From Paraburkholderia phenoliruptrix (GTDB lineage: Bacteria > Pseudomonadota > Gammaproteobacteria > Burkholderiales > Burkholderiaceae), in NCBI RefSeq assembly GCF_902859825.1, contig NZ_CADIKB010000027.1:34387-98386 (forward strand): a stretch of DNA of 64,000 nucleotides, read 5' to 3'. Each line of letters opens with the position of its first letter. Positions within the stretch are counted from its first letter, which is position 1. A model generated the notes under the pieces. That model was not told the origin of the DNA. It made no database searches and worked only from the letters and a program-made list of their open reading frames with translations. Below are positions 51,445 to 59,643 of this stretch, piece after piece. A program made the position numbers and the translations under genes.

Positions 51445-53858
51445 GACAACGGAGCGAGCGTCGAGAGCAGCGCGCGGGCGTCGTTGCGCGTGGCCGGATC
51501 GTTGGCTTCGATCACTTCGTTGATCAGTGTGCGCGCGCCGGCCAGATCGCCCAGCTCGATGTACTCGGCGGCAAGATCCAGCTTGTTTCGGGCGATGCGG
51601 GCCAGATCCGCCGGCGTGAATACGGGCAGCGGCTCTGTCGGCCCTGGTGGCAGTTCCAGATCGAAGTCCAGCTTCAGCGCGCCGAAGCCTGCGGTGCCCA
51701 GACTGCCGGCACCCAGGCCGGCCACAGCGCCACGGCCGGCAGTGCCGGCCGCGATTTCGTCGGCGGCATGCGGAGCTTCGTCGGCGCCCGGCGGCGGCGG
51801 AACGGCCCGCCGTGCAGTCGCTTCCGGCGACGCCACCGGCTGGCTGCTCAGCGATTGCGGCGTACCCACGGTGTCGCCGGCCGTTGCTCCGAGTCGCGGC
51901 GGCAAGGGCATATCCAGGCTGCCGAATGCATCCACAGCGTCGCGCGGGAATTCCGTCGACGCAGCCGGGCGCGACTCCTCATGCGCCGGCGCGCCGAACT
52001 CGTCGTCAGCGACTGGTGCAGTCGTGGCCGGGCCTTGCGGGATGGTCGGTTCCATCGGCTCCGGCGGCAACGGTTCGTCGTCCCATTCCAGACGATGCGA
52101 AAGCGGCTCGGGCTCCCACGCGTCGTTCAATGGCTCCAGCGGCGCCCGCGGCAAGGCGTCGGCACCCAGCTCGGCGGCGGCCTCGAGGCTCGCGGTTGTC
52201 GTCGCGTTATGCAGGTTGTCGCGGAGTTCTTCGGGCGCTGCGTCGTTTTGCTCGAAGGCCGTGGGATGCTCCGGCGCGTGCGGCTCTGCGGCCGGCTCCG
52301 TATCGGACACGGCGAAAGCCCTCAGCGGCTCCGCCAGCTCGGCCGGGTGCCCCGCGGCGAAGCCGTCGGCTGCCTCGTGCGACGGCTCTTGAGCGGCATG
52401 TTCCGATGACGGCTCCAGCGGTGCCGCGCGTTCTGCGGCTTCGCGCTCCACGGCGCCCTGCTCTGCCGCTTCGCGCGCCTCGTTCTCGCGAGCGGTCGCC
52501 GTACGGATTTCCGCCTCGCGTTCCGCAGCAAGCCGCTCCGACATTTCGCGAGCGGCGGCGTCGCCTTCAGCCGCTTCGCGCTCTGCAGCAGCTGCCGTGG
52601 CCGCTTGCTGCACGGCGGCGGCGCTGAGATCTGCCTCGCGTTCGTCGCGGTTAGCCGTGTCGCCGCGAGCAGCGACGAAAGCCGCCGGCCCGACTTCTTC
52701 ATCCGCCGCTGCGCTCACCGATGCCGGTCCGACTTCTCGACCCGCCGCTGCGTTCTCCGACGCCGGCGCGACCTCTCCACCCGCCGCTGCGTTCGCGGAA
52801 GCCGCCGCTTCCTGCGCCTTTGCCAGCCGCTCGCGCTTGCGCCGGCCGAGCCGCAAGGCGGTCAGCAGCACCACCAGCGCGGCGCCGATTGCCGCGCCCA
52901 CCGCCAGGTTCGTCTGCGAAAGGCCGGTTTCGTTCGATGTGGAAAGAGCGGCGCCCGCGTGACCCGGCACGACAGCCGCAGCGGATGCGCCCGCCGCCGG
53001 TTGCACGCCGCTCGCCGACGGAGCGACCCGCGCCGCCGGCGCCCCCCCGATACCGTGTTTCTGCAATTCCATCAGCACGCGATTCTTGAGCGCGAGCAGT
53101 TGCTGCAAGCTCGACACCTGCGTGCGCGGCTGCGAGGCGCCGGTCGCGGCAGCCTCGCTTGCCGACGGCTGGACTGATCCGGCCCACACATGCGTGCCGC
53201 TCGCGGCGGACGCCGCCTGCGAACCCGCGGCAGGTACCGACGACACCGCGCCGCCGGCGACAGCCGAACCGGCGTCCGTCGCCGCGCTAGCGGTAGCTTG
53301 AGGCGCAGGCGCGGCGGGCGCCGCAGCTTGCGTCGCGGATGTTTCCGCCCCTGTGGCACTCGCCGCCGCGTTGCCTTGCGCGGTGCCGCTCGCGGAAGCC
53401 GCAACCGAAGCATTCGCCGACGACCCGCTGACAGCCGCCGGCGCCGAAGCGCCCGCCGACACAGCCACCGCGCCCGACGCGTCGAGCGGCGGCACGGTGA
53501 GCTGGGCACCGAGGCGCATCCGGCTCGGATCATGGCCCATGAACGCGTTCGGGTTCGCGTCGAACAACGCGCGCGCCGCGCGAGCCAGCGTGGCCCGGTC
53601 GTGCGATTGCGTGACGGCAATCGCCACGTCGTTCAGCGACTGCCCCGGCTTGACCGTATATTGCCCGCCGGACGCGTAAGACGCAGACGGGGCAGAAGCA
53701 GCGGCGCCGTCGGGCGCACTTGCGGCCTCGGCGGGCGCGGCCCATGCGCCGCCCAGGCCCACGCTCGTCAGCATCCACGCCAAAGCAGCGGCGGCCGCGA
53801 GGCGTCCGGTACGTGGGCGCCCAAACACGGCCCGAAGGGAAGAGAGTCGAAAATTCAT
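51441..53858 (-). CDS. fimV: FimV-like peptidoglycan-binding hub protein
   Basis: An 805-residue protein: signal peptide (~1-40), LysM domain (YTVKPGQSLNDVAIAV, ~70-120), a long Ala/Ser-rich periplasmic region, one membrane segment (NLAVGAAIGAALVVLLTAL, ~330), an acidic Ala/Glu-rich cytoplasmic part and the C-terminal FimV domain (ARIARNKLDLAAEYIELGDLAGARTLINEV). FimV organises polar complexes, type IV pili and twitching in Pseudomonas (family knowledge). The ATG at 53858 has a CAGGAG ribosome-binding site. The cytoplasmic part contains a 39-bp x3 tandem repeat. The truA coupling matches Pseudomonas order. Confidence 0.88.
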   Translation of the reverse strand: MNFRLSSLRAVFGRPRTGRLAAAAALAWMLTSVGLGGAWAAPAEAASAPDGAAASAPSASYASGGQYTVKPGQSLNDVAIAVTQSHDRATLARAARALFDANPNAFMGHDPSRMRLGAQLTVPPLDASGAVAVSAGASAPAAVSGSSANASVAASASGTAQGNAAASATGAETSATQAAAPAAPAPQATASAATDAGSAVAGGAVSSVPAAGSQAASAASGTHVWAGSVQPSASEAAATGASQPRTQVSSLQQLLALKNRVLMELQKHGIGGAPAARVAPSASGVQPAAGASAAAVVPGHAGAALSTSNETGLSQTNLAVGAAIGAALVVLLTALRLGRRKRERLAKAQEAAASANAAAGGEVAPASENAAAGREVGPASVSAAADEEVGPAAFVAARGDTANRDEREADLSAAAVQQAATAAAAEREAAEGDAAAREMSERLAAEREAEIRTATARENEAREAAEQGAVEREAAERAAPLEPSSEHAAQEPSHEAADGFAAGHPAELAEPLRAFAVSDTEPAAEPHAPEHPTAFEQNDAAPEELRDNLHNATTTASLEAAAELGADALPRAPLEPLNDAWEPEPLSHRLEWDDEPLPPEPMEPTIPQGPATTAPVADDEFGAPAHEESRPAASTEFPRDAVDAFGSLDMPLPPRLGATAGDTVGTPQSLSSQPVASPEATARRAVPPPPGADEAPHAADEIAAGTAGRGAVAGLGAGSLGTAGFGALKLDFDLELPPGPTEPLPVFTPADLARIARNKLDLAAEYIELGDLAGARTLINEVIEANDPATRNDARALLSTLAPLS
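52687..52803. repeat. fimV: 39-bp tandem repeat, three copies, inside fimV
   Basis: Three direct copies (52687-52725, 52726-52764, 52765-52803) encode 13-residue units of the form S-x-x-A-A-A-x-x-E-V-x-P-A just after the membrane segment. The unit length is a multiple of three, so copy-number change keeps the frame. The flanking Ala/Glu-rich sequence is also low in complexity. Confidence 0.75.
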
Positions 53859-53933
53859 CGGGACTCCTGGCGCGTCAGCGCGCGGCCCTTTTTTGCGGTT
53901 ATAAAGAGACAAGATAATCGGAGCACACAAATG

Positions 53934-53961
53934 AAAAAAGCGCCGCGCAAGCGCGACGCTT
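53934..53961 (-). terminator. Intrinsic terminator downstream of asd
   Basis: On the minus strand AAGCGTCGCG-CTTG-CGCGGCGCTT (one G-T pair) is followed by TTTT. It lies 38 bp after the asd stop and 75 bp before fimV. A second dyad (CTACGCG/CGCGTAG, about 53972-53992) precedes it. It probably ends most asd transcripts. Confidence 0.75.
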
Positions 53962-53998
53962 CTTGAGTTTTCTACGCGTCGTGAGCGCGTAGTTTACT

Positions 53999-55120
53999 TT
54001 ACTTGTCGAGCACAATGCGAAGCATGCGGCGCAGCGGCTCGGCTGCGCCCCACAGCAGCTGGTCGCCGACCGTGAACGCCGACAGATATTCGCCGCCCAT
54101 GGCCAGCTTGCGGGTGCGGCCGACCGGCACCGTCAGCGTGCCGGTGACCACTGCCGGCGACAGATCGCGCATCGACGCTTCACGCTCGTTCGGCACCACC
54201 TTGACCCAGTCATTGCCCGAAGCGAGGATGCTGTTCACTTCGTCGAGCGGCACGTCCTTGGTCAGCTTGATGGTGAGCGCCTGTGAGTGGCAGCGCATGG
54301 CGCCGATCCGCACGCAGAGGCCGTCCACGGGAATAGAACCCGGCGTGCCCATGGCCGGCTTGCCGAGAATCTTGTTGGTTTCGGCGCCGCCCTTCCACTC
54401 TTCCTTCGACATGCCGTTGCCGAGGTCCTTGTCGATCCACGGAATCAGCGAGCCGGCGAGCGGCACGCCGAAGTTGTCCGTGGGCATGCTGTCGCTGTTC
54501 ATGGCTTCGAGCACGCGGCGGTCGATATCGAGAATCGCCGAAGCGGGGTCGGTGAGTTCGTTCTTCACTGCACCGTGCAGCGTGCCCATTTGCGAGAGCA
54601 GTTCGCGCATGTTCTGCGCGCCCGCGCCTGACGCGGCCTGATACGTCATGGCCGTCATCCACTCGACCAGGTTTTCGCGGAACAGGCCGCCCAGCGCCAT
54701 CAGCATGAGGCTGACCGTGCAATTGCCGCCGATGAAATTCTTCTGCCCCTTGACCAGCGCGTTCTTGATCACGTCGAGGTTGACCGGATCGAGAATGATG
54801 ACCGCGTCATCCTTCATGCGCAGCGACGAAGCCGCGTCGATCCAGTAGCCGTTCCAGCCCGCCGCGCGCAGCTTCGGGAACACTTCGTTCGTGTAGTCGC
54901 CGCCCTGGCAGGAAATGATGGCTTCGCACTTCTTCAGGTCTTCGATGCTTGTCGCATCTTTGAGCTTGGTCTCGTTTTTGGCGAACGACGGCGCGTTGCC
55001 GCCCGCGTTGCTGGTGCTGAAAAACACCGGTTCGATCAAGTCGAAATCGCCTTCCTGCCGCATACGCTGCATCAGGACGCTGCCGACCATGCCGCGCCAA
55101 CCTACGAGACCTACGTTCAT
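53999..55120 (-). CDS. asd: Aspartate-semialdehyde dehydrogenase
   Basis: A 373-residue NADPH enzyme making aspartate semialdehyde, the precursor of lysine/diaminopimelate, methionine, threonine and isoleucine. Seen: the nucleotide loop GLVGWRGMVGSVLMQRM, catalytic Cys in IGGNCTVSLMLMALGG, and the substrate-site segment MTYQAASGAG. The length matches the Gram-negative Asd type. The ATG at 55120 follows GAAGGG. The frame is open upstream to 55195, but that part covers the leader hairpins. A 42-codon leader reading frame and alternative stem-loops lie upstream. Confidence 0.96.
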   Translation of the reverse strand: MNVGLVGWRGMVGSVLMQRMRQEGDFDLIEPVFFSTSNAGGNAPSFAKNETKLKDATSIEDLKKCEAIISCQGGDYTNEVFPKLRAAGWNGYWIDAASSLRMKDDAVIILDPVNLDVIKNALVKGQKNFIGGNCTVSLMLMALGGLFRENLVEWMTAMTYQAASGAGAQNMRELLSQMGTLHGAVKNELTDPASAILDIDRRVLEAMNSDSMPTDNFGVPLAGSLIPWIDKDLGNGMSKEEWKGGAETNKILGKPAMGTPGSIPVDGLCVRIGAMRCHSQALTIKLTKDVPLDEVNSILASGNDWVKVVPNEREASMRDLSPAVVTGTLTVPVGRTRKLAMGGEYLSAFTVGDQLLWGAAEPLRRMLRIVLDK

Positions 55121-55144
55121 GACTTCATACCCTTCGAATGGAAA

Positions 55145-55194
55145 CTTCCCCGCATCTTTGCCCGCAGTGACCGCGCGGGGAAGATGAGCGGGCA
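55145..55194 (-). promoter_or_regulatory. asd: Candidate attenuator (mutually exclusive stems) in the asd leader
   Basis: Four segments follow the leader peptide in order on the minus strand: 1 = TGCCCGC (55188-55194), 2 = CTTCCCCGC (55175-55183), 3 = GCGGGCA (55159-55165), 4 = GCGGGGAAG (55145-55153). Segment 2 pairs perfectly with 4 (9 bp), followed by TTTCC, a terminator-like stem. Segment 1 pairs perfectly with 3 (7 bp), which lies inside the 2:4 loop, so the two folds exclude each other. Segment 1 starts 10 bases after the leader stop codon, close enough for a terminating ribosome to block it. The U-run is short (three), which weakens the terminator call. Confidence 0.45.
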
Positions 55195-55204
55195 CGACGG
55201 ACGA

Positions 55205-55333
55205 TCAGCGTTTCGTGATCGTTTTCGGGGTAATCGTTTTAATCAGCGCTTGGGTGGTAATGGCGAGCTCAACCACACGGGCCGTTTTGCCGTGCAGTTT
55301 CGAAATCGTGGGGATTTGAGCCATTTGTGCCAT
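55205..55333 (-). CDS. Candidate leader peptide of asd (Thr/Ile/Lys/Met-rich)
   Basis: A 42-codon frame from ATG 55333 (second in-frame ATG at 55324) to TGA 55205, 84 bases before the asd start. It contains 8 Thr, 6 Ile, 5 Lys and 2 Met, 21 of 42 residues, and ends ITTQALIKTITPKTITKR. All four amino acids derive from the product of Asd. That composition, just upstream of alternative stem-loops, is the pattern of attenuation leaders such as that of thrABC. Against it: no clear ribosome-binding site, a modest codon bias, and the chance of a random ORF. A TATATT at 55340-55345 would put transcription start at or near the first ATG, implying leaderless translation or use of the second ATG. Confidence 0.42.
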   Translation of the reverse strand: MAQMAQIPTISKLHGKTARVVELAITTQALIKTITPKTITKR

Positions 55334-55339
55334 CGCTAC

Positions 55340-55345
55340 AATATA
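55340..55345 (-). promoter_or_regulatory. asd: Candidate -10 box of the asd leader transcript
   Basis: TATATT (minus strand) stands out in GC-rich surroundings in the 420-bp leuB-asd gap. No good -35 is visible at 16-18 bp, so the call is weak. The remainder of the gap towards leuB (55350-55540) shows no gene. Confidence 0.35.
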
Positions 55346-55540
55346 CACGAAAACCGGAATCCGGCGACGTCGTTGTCTGCCGCTGCCGTCCGTATTGCCT
55401 GCGAATCGGCATTTGCGAGCCGATTCGCGTATTAAAGATCGTTTTAACGACCCAATCAGCGCTGCCTTAAATGCCGCAGCGCCGCGCGCGGTTTCCCACA
55501 GCCGCGCGCGAGCCGCCTTGGCGCCGCCTTGGAGCCGCCT

Positions 55541-56608
55541 TTACAGTGCAGCGACGACGGCGTCGCCCATGGCGACCGTGCCGACCTGCTTGCAGCCGGG
55601 CGTCAGAATGTCGCCGGTGCGGTAGCCCTGTTCGAGCACCTTTTTCACCGCGCTTTCGATGCGGTCCGCCTGCTCCGCCTTGTTCAGCGAATAGCGCAGC
55701 ATCATGGCGGCCGACAGAATCGTGGCGAGCGGATTCGCCACGCCCTTGCCGGCGATGTCCGGCGCTGAACCGTGCGACGGCTCGTACAAGCCCTTGTTGT
55801 TCTTGTCGAGCGACGCGGACGGCAGCATGCCGATGGAGCCCGTGAGCATGGCGGCTTCGTCGGAGAGAATGTCGCCGAACATGTTGCCGGTCACGATCAC
55901 GTCGAACGACTTGGGCGCCTTCACGAGCTGCATGGCGGCGTTGTCGACATACATGTGCGACAGCTCGACATCCGCGTATTCTTTCGAGACGTCGATCATC
56001 ACGTCTTTCCAGAACTGCGACGTTTCGAGCACGTTGGCTTTATCCACGGAAGTCAGCTTCTTGCCGCGCTTTTGCGCCGCCTGAAACGCGACGTGCGCGA
56101 TGCGGCGCACTTCGGGCTCCGAATAACGCATGGTGTCGAAGCCTTCCTTCGAGCCGGCGAACAACCCGTCCGGCGCTTCACGCACGCCGCGCGGCGCGCC
56201 GAAGTAGATGTCGCCGTTCAGTTCGCGCACGATCAGAATGTCGAGGCCCGACACGATCTCTTCTTTCAGCGACGAAGCGCCGGTCAGTTGCGGATAGCAG
56301 ATGGCCGGGCGGAAGTTCGCGAACAGCTGCAGATGCTTGCGCAGGCCGAGAATGGCCTGCTCCGGGCGCAGCGCGCGCTCGAGCTTGTCGTACTTCCAGT
56401 CGCCGACGGCGCCGAACAGGATCGCGTCGGCTTCCTTCGCGAGCGCGAGCGTCGAATCGGGCAGCGGGTGACCCTTTGCCTCGTAGCCCGCGCCGCCGAC
56501 CGGCGCTTCTTCAAGTTCGAACTTTTCGCCGAGTACGTTCAGGACCTTGACGGCCTCCTTGACGATTTCGGGACCGATGCCGTCGCCCGGCAACACTGCG
56601 ATCTTCAT
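55541..56608 (-). CDS. leuB: 3-Isopropylmalate dehydrogenase
   Basis: A 355-residue NAD enzyme of leucine synthesis. It begins MKIAVLPGDGIGPEIVKEAVKVL and contains the substrate and NAD regions (VRELNGDIYFG; EPSHGSAPDIAGKGVANP). It follows leuD after 35 bp in the leuC-(entericidin)-leuD-leuB cluster. A GGAATTC stretch precedes the ATG. Confidence 0.97.
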   Translation of the reverse strand: MKIAVLPGDGIGPEIVKEAVKVLNVLGEKFELEEAPVGGAGYEAKGHPLPDSTLALAKEADAILFGAVGDWKYDKLERALRPEQAILGLRKHLQLFANFRPAICYPQLTGASSLKEEIVSGLDILIVRELNGDIYFGAPRGVREAPDGLFAGSKEGFDTMRYSEPEVRRIAHVAFQAAQKRGKKLTSVDKANVLETSQFWKDVMIDVSKEYADVELSHMYVDNAAMQLVKAPKSFDVIVTGNMFGDILSDEAAMLTGSIGMLPSASLDKNNKGLYEPSHGSAPDIAGKGVANPLATILSAAMMLRYSLNKAEQADRIESAVKKVLEQGYRTGDILTPGCKQVGTVAMGDAVVAAL

Positions 56609-56643
56609 GCGAATTCCTTAATGATTTTTCGAGACTTTCAGTC

Positions 56644-57297
56644 TTAGCCGACGATGCGGTGAGCAAGCCACGGCTGCTTCGCGATGCGCTCGGCTTCGAA
56701 CTGGCGGATCTTGTCGGCGTGACGCAGCGTGAGGCCGATGTCGTCGAAACCGTTCAGCAGGCAGTATTTGCGGAATGCCGCCACTTCGAACGGATACTCG
56801 GTCGCGCCGTCCGACGTGCGCACCACTTGCGCTTCCAGGTCGATGGTCAGCTGGAAGCCGTTGAATGCGTACGTTTCGTTGAACAGGTGATCGACTTGCT
56901 GTTCGGTCAGCACGATCGGCAGCAGCCCGTTCTTGAAGCAGTTGTTATAGAAAATGTCGGCGAAACTCGGCGCGATGATCGCGCGAAAGCCGTATTGCTG
57001 AAGCGCCCAGGGCGCGTGTTCGCGCGAGCTGCCGCAGCCGAAATTCTTACGCGCGAGCAGCACGGAAGCGCCTTGATAGCGCGGCTGGTTCAGCACGAAA
57101 TCCGGATTCAGCGGACGTTTCGAATTGTCCTGACCCGGCTCGCCGTGATCCAGATAACGCCACTCGTCGAACGCATTCGGGCCGAAGCCAGTGCGCTTGA
57201 TCGACTTCAGGAACTGCTTGGGAATAATCGCGTCCGTGTCGACGTTCTCGCGATCGAGCGGCGCCACGACGCCGGTGTGTACGATGAATTTATCCAT
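56644..57297 (-). CDS. leuD: 3-Isopropylmalate dehydratase small subunit
   Basis: A 217-residue subunit that pairs with LeuC to isomerise isopropylmalate. It begins MDKFIVHTGVVAPLDRENVDTDAIIPKQFLK (quoted only as MDKFIVHTGVV and NVDTDAIIPKQFL) and carries the swivel-domain signature NFGCGSSREHAPWAL. The ATG at 57297 gives the family start; the longer frame to 57369 is not needed. Ribosome binding looks weak, which fits translational coupling within the operon. Confidence 0.96.
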   Translation of the reverse strand: MDKFIVHTGVVAPLDRENVDTDAIIPKQFLKSIKRTGFGPNAFDEWRYLDHGEPGQDNSKRPLNPDFVLNQPRYQGASVLLARKNFGCGSSREHAPWALQQYGFRAIIAPSFADIFYNNCFKNGLLPIVLTEQQVDHLFNETYAFNGFQLTIDLEAQVVRTSDGATEYPFEVAAFRKYCLLNGFDDIGLTLRHADKIRQFEAERIAKQPWLAHRIVG

Positions 57298-57383
57298 GAC
57301 GCTTGCGCCTGTTTCAGGGCCGGGCGACGCGCGCGGCGGCATGAAAGCCGCTCGCCGCGCCGCCGGCAAAAATCAAAAACCGG

Positions 57384-57542
57384 TTATTTCTCAGCGTGAT
57401 TGCTGATCGAATTGCCGAGGTGCGACATGTCCTGCCCAAATCCGTGCACCGTGTTGCAGCCGGTGAGACCGAGCAGTAACCCAGCCAGAGCACCCAGCGC
57501 GAAGCGGCGCAGAAGAGTAGTGCGATTCATGTTGTTCATCAT
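57384..57542 (-). CDS. Entericidin-like small lipoprotein
   Basis: A 52-residue protein between leuC and leuD. It begins MMNNMNRTTLLRRF, then a hydrophobic segment and a lipobox (GLTGC) followed by a short hydrophilic tail (NTVHGFGQDMSHLGNSISNH). Length, lipobox and tail match the entericidin A/B family of outer-membrane lipoproteins. The ATG at 57542 is five bases past the leuC stop with GGGA upstream; an ATG at 57530 would give 48 residues. The role in a leucine operon is unexplained; co-transcription is likely. Confidence 0.72.
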   Translation of the reverse strand: MMNNMNRTTLLRRFALGALAGLLLGLTGCNTVHGFGQDMSHLGNSISNHAEK

Positions 57543-57547
57543 GCGAT

Positions 57548-58957
57548 TTATCCCAGCTTGCGAATATCGACGAAATGCCCTTCGATGGCCGCGGCGGCGG
57601 CCATGGCGGGGCTGACCAGATGGGTGCGGCCACCGGCGCCCTGACGACCTTCGAAATTACGGTTCGACGTGGACGCGCAACGCTCGCCCGGGTCCAGCCG
57701 GTCGGCGTTCATGGCGAGGCACATCGAGCAGCCCGGCTCGCGCCATTCGAAGCCAGCCTCGGTGAAGACCTTGTCGAGGCCTTCGCGTTCGGCTTGCGCC
57801 TTCACGAGACCCGAGCCCGGCACGACCATGGCGAGGCGAATGTTCGGTGCGACGCGGCGACCAAGCTTCTTCACGACATAGGCCGCGGCGCGAATGTCTT
57901 CAATGCGCGCGTTGGTGCACGACCCAATAAAGATTTTATCCGGCTTGATCGACTCGATCGGCGCATTCGGCTCCAGCGCCATGTACTTGAGCGCGCGTTC
58001 CATCGCGTCGCGCTTGACCGGATCTTTCTCGCGCTCCGGATCGGGCACGCGGCCGTCGACTGCGGTGACCATTTCCGGCGACGTACCCCACGTGACCTGG
58101 GGCACGATTTCCGCCGCGTTCAATTCGACCACGCGGTCGAAATGCGCGCCTTCGTCGGACTTGAACTGCTTCCAGTACTCGACCGCGACGTCCCACTCCG
58201 CGCCTTCCGGCGAGAACGGCCGGCCTTTCAGATACTCGATGGTGGTGTCGTCCACTGCGACCATGCCGGCGCGGGCGCCCGCCTCGATCGCCATGTTGCA
58301 CACGGTCATGCGACCTTCCATGGAGAGCGCGCGGATAGTCGAGCCGCCGAACTCCATGGCGTAGCCAGTGCCGCCCGCGGTGCCGATCTTGCCGATGATC
58401 GCGAGCACGATGTCTTTCGCCGTGCAGCCGCGCGGCAGCTGGCCTTCCACCTTCACCAGCATGTTCTTGCTCTTTTTCTGCAAGAGCGTTTGCGTGGCAA
58501 GCACGTGCTCCACTTCCGACGTGCCGATGCCGTGCGCGAGCGCGCCGAACGCGCCGTGCGTGGACGTGTGCGAGTCGCCGCAAACAATGGTCATGCCCGG
58601 CAGCGTGGCGCCCTGCTCCGGCCCGATGATATGCACGATGCCCTGACGCAGGTCGTTCATCTTGAACTGCGTGATGCCGTAGGCGTCGCAATTCGAGTCC
58701 AGCGTGTCGACCTGCAGCTTCGAAACCGGATCGGCGATGCCGTGGCGGCGGTCCGTGGTCGGCACGTTGTGATCCGACACGGCCAGATTCGCGCTGATAC
58801 GCCACACCGGACGCTCAGCCAGCTTCAGGCCTTCGAACGCCTGAGGGCTCGTGACTTCGTGCAGCAGGTGACGGTCGATATAAAGAATCGTCGTGCCGTC
58901 TTCTTCCGTGTGAACCACATGTGTGTTCCACAATTTGTCGTAGAGAGTCTGTGCCAT
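57548..58957 (-). CDS. leuC: 3-Isopropylmalate dehydratase large subunit
   Basis: A 469-residue aconitase-family [4Fe-4S] protein. Cluster ligands are seen in IGSCTNARIEDIRAA and GCSMCLAMN, and the early CGDSHTSTHGAFG segment is present. It begins MAQTLYDKLWNTHVVH; the ATG at 58957 was chosen for this family start instead of 59101. It heads the leucine cluster. A CATAAT at 59001-59006 (minus strand) is a possible -10, giving a leader too short for an attenuator. Confidence 0.97.
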   Translation of the reverse strand: MAQTLYDKLWNTHVVHTEEDGTTILYIDRHLLHEVTSPQAFEGLKLAERPVWRISANLAVSDHNVPTTDRRHGIADPVSKLQVDTLDSNCDAYGITQFKMNDLRQGIVHIIGPEQGATLPGMTIVCGDSHTSTHGAFGALAHGIGTSEVEHVLATQTLLQKKSKNMLVKVEGQLPRGCTAKDIVLAIIGKIGTAGGTGYAMEFGGSTIRALSMEGRMTVCNMAIEAGARAGMVAVDDTTIEYLKGRPFSPEGAEWDVAVEYWKQFKSDEGAHFDRVVELNAAEIVPQVTWGTSPEMVTAVDGRVPDPEREKDPVKRDAMERALKYMALEPNAPIESIKPDKIFIGSCTNARIEDIRAAAYVVKKLGRRVAPNIRLAMVVPGSGLVKAQAEREGLDKVFTEAGFEWREPGCSMCLAMNADRLDPGERCASTSNRNFEGRQGAGGRTHLVSPAMAAAAAIEGHFVDIRKLG

Positions 58958-59166
58958 GGTATGCGGGGTAGTAATGACTGCGGGCTGACTGTGTCGGTCG
59001 ATTATGCCACGCGAAGTCGCACCGCGGGCTGCCCCGCCATCGAAAAAAACGATAAAAAACAGAGGGTTGGGTGGTAGTGTCGATACCTGTATCGGCGGCA
59101 CCCGGCAACTTTGCAGCGGCGGCGCACCCGACCGGACGAGGCACGCACTGCATGAACGGGCGTGGA

Positions 59167-59231
59167 TTTTACAGCAGGCTTTTATAGCAGGCTCTTGCGA
59201 CCGGCTCTTGCAACCGGCTTTTGCAACAGGA
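59167..59231. repeat. 13-bp tandem repeat, five copies, between leuC and the GlsB gene
   Basis: Five contiguous 13-bp units (59167-59179, 59180-59192, 59193-59205, 59206-59218, 59219-59231) of the general form TYTTRCARCMGGC. Adjacent copies differ at one to three positions. The array lies in the 370-bp divergent gap (58958-59327), about 100 bp upstream of the GlsB start. The rest of the gap shows no gene. Confidence 0.8.
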
Positions 59232-59327
59232 ACCCGCGTCTGTCGCGTATGCTCCCAAAAGCATCGCGGCGAAAACGGTAGCGAGCAGTCAAGAAGACGT
59301 CAACACTCACACTCCTCGGAGGTCTGC

Positions 59328-59579
59328 ATGCTTTCCTTCATTGGTACGGTGATCGTAGGGCTGATCGTGGGGCTCATTGCGCGGGCGCTCAAGCCCGGCG
59401 ACGACCGCATGGGTCTTATCATGACCATCATTCTCGGCATAGCCGGGTCGCTGGTGGCGGGCTATGTGGGGCGCGCGCTCGGCTGGTATCAGCCGGGCCA
59501 GCCGGCGGGCTGGATTGCGTCGGTGATTGGGGCGATCGTGCTGCTGGTCATCTACGGCATGGTGCGCCGGCGCACGTGA
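59328..59579 (+). CDS. GlsB/YeaQ/YmgE-type stress response membrane protein
   Basis: An 83-residue membrane protein with three hydrophobic segments (IGTVIVGLIVGLIAR; GLIMTIILGIAGSLVAGYVG; ASVIGAIVLLVIYGMV) and the family Gly-rich pattern ALKPGDDRMG. It is the transglycosylase-associated/YeaQ family, of unclear function though often stress-induced. The ATG at 59328 has an ideal GGAGG ribosome-binding site; the long upstream frame from 59004 crosses the 13-bp repeat and is not real. Confidence 0.88.
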   Translation: MLSFIGTVIVGLIVGLIARALKPGDDRMGLIMTIILGIAGSLVAGYVGRALGWYQPGQPAGWIASVIGAIVLLVIYGMVRRRT

Positions 59580-59643
59580 TTGCGGCGCCTTGGCGCGCTT
59601 GCGGGGACGAGGCGGTCGATCCGCCGCCTCGTCCTTCGCGCGG

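Noticed and set aside
55184..55435. Plus-strand open frame in the leuB-asd gap
   Set aside because: It is antisense to the candidate asd leader, has no family resemblance and biased Arg/Asn composition.
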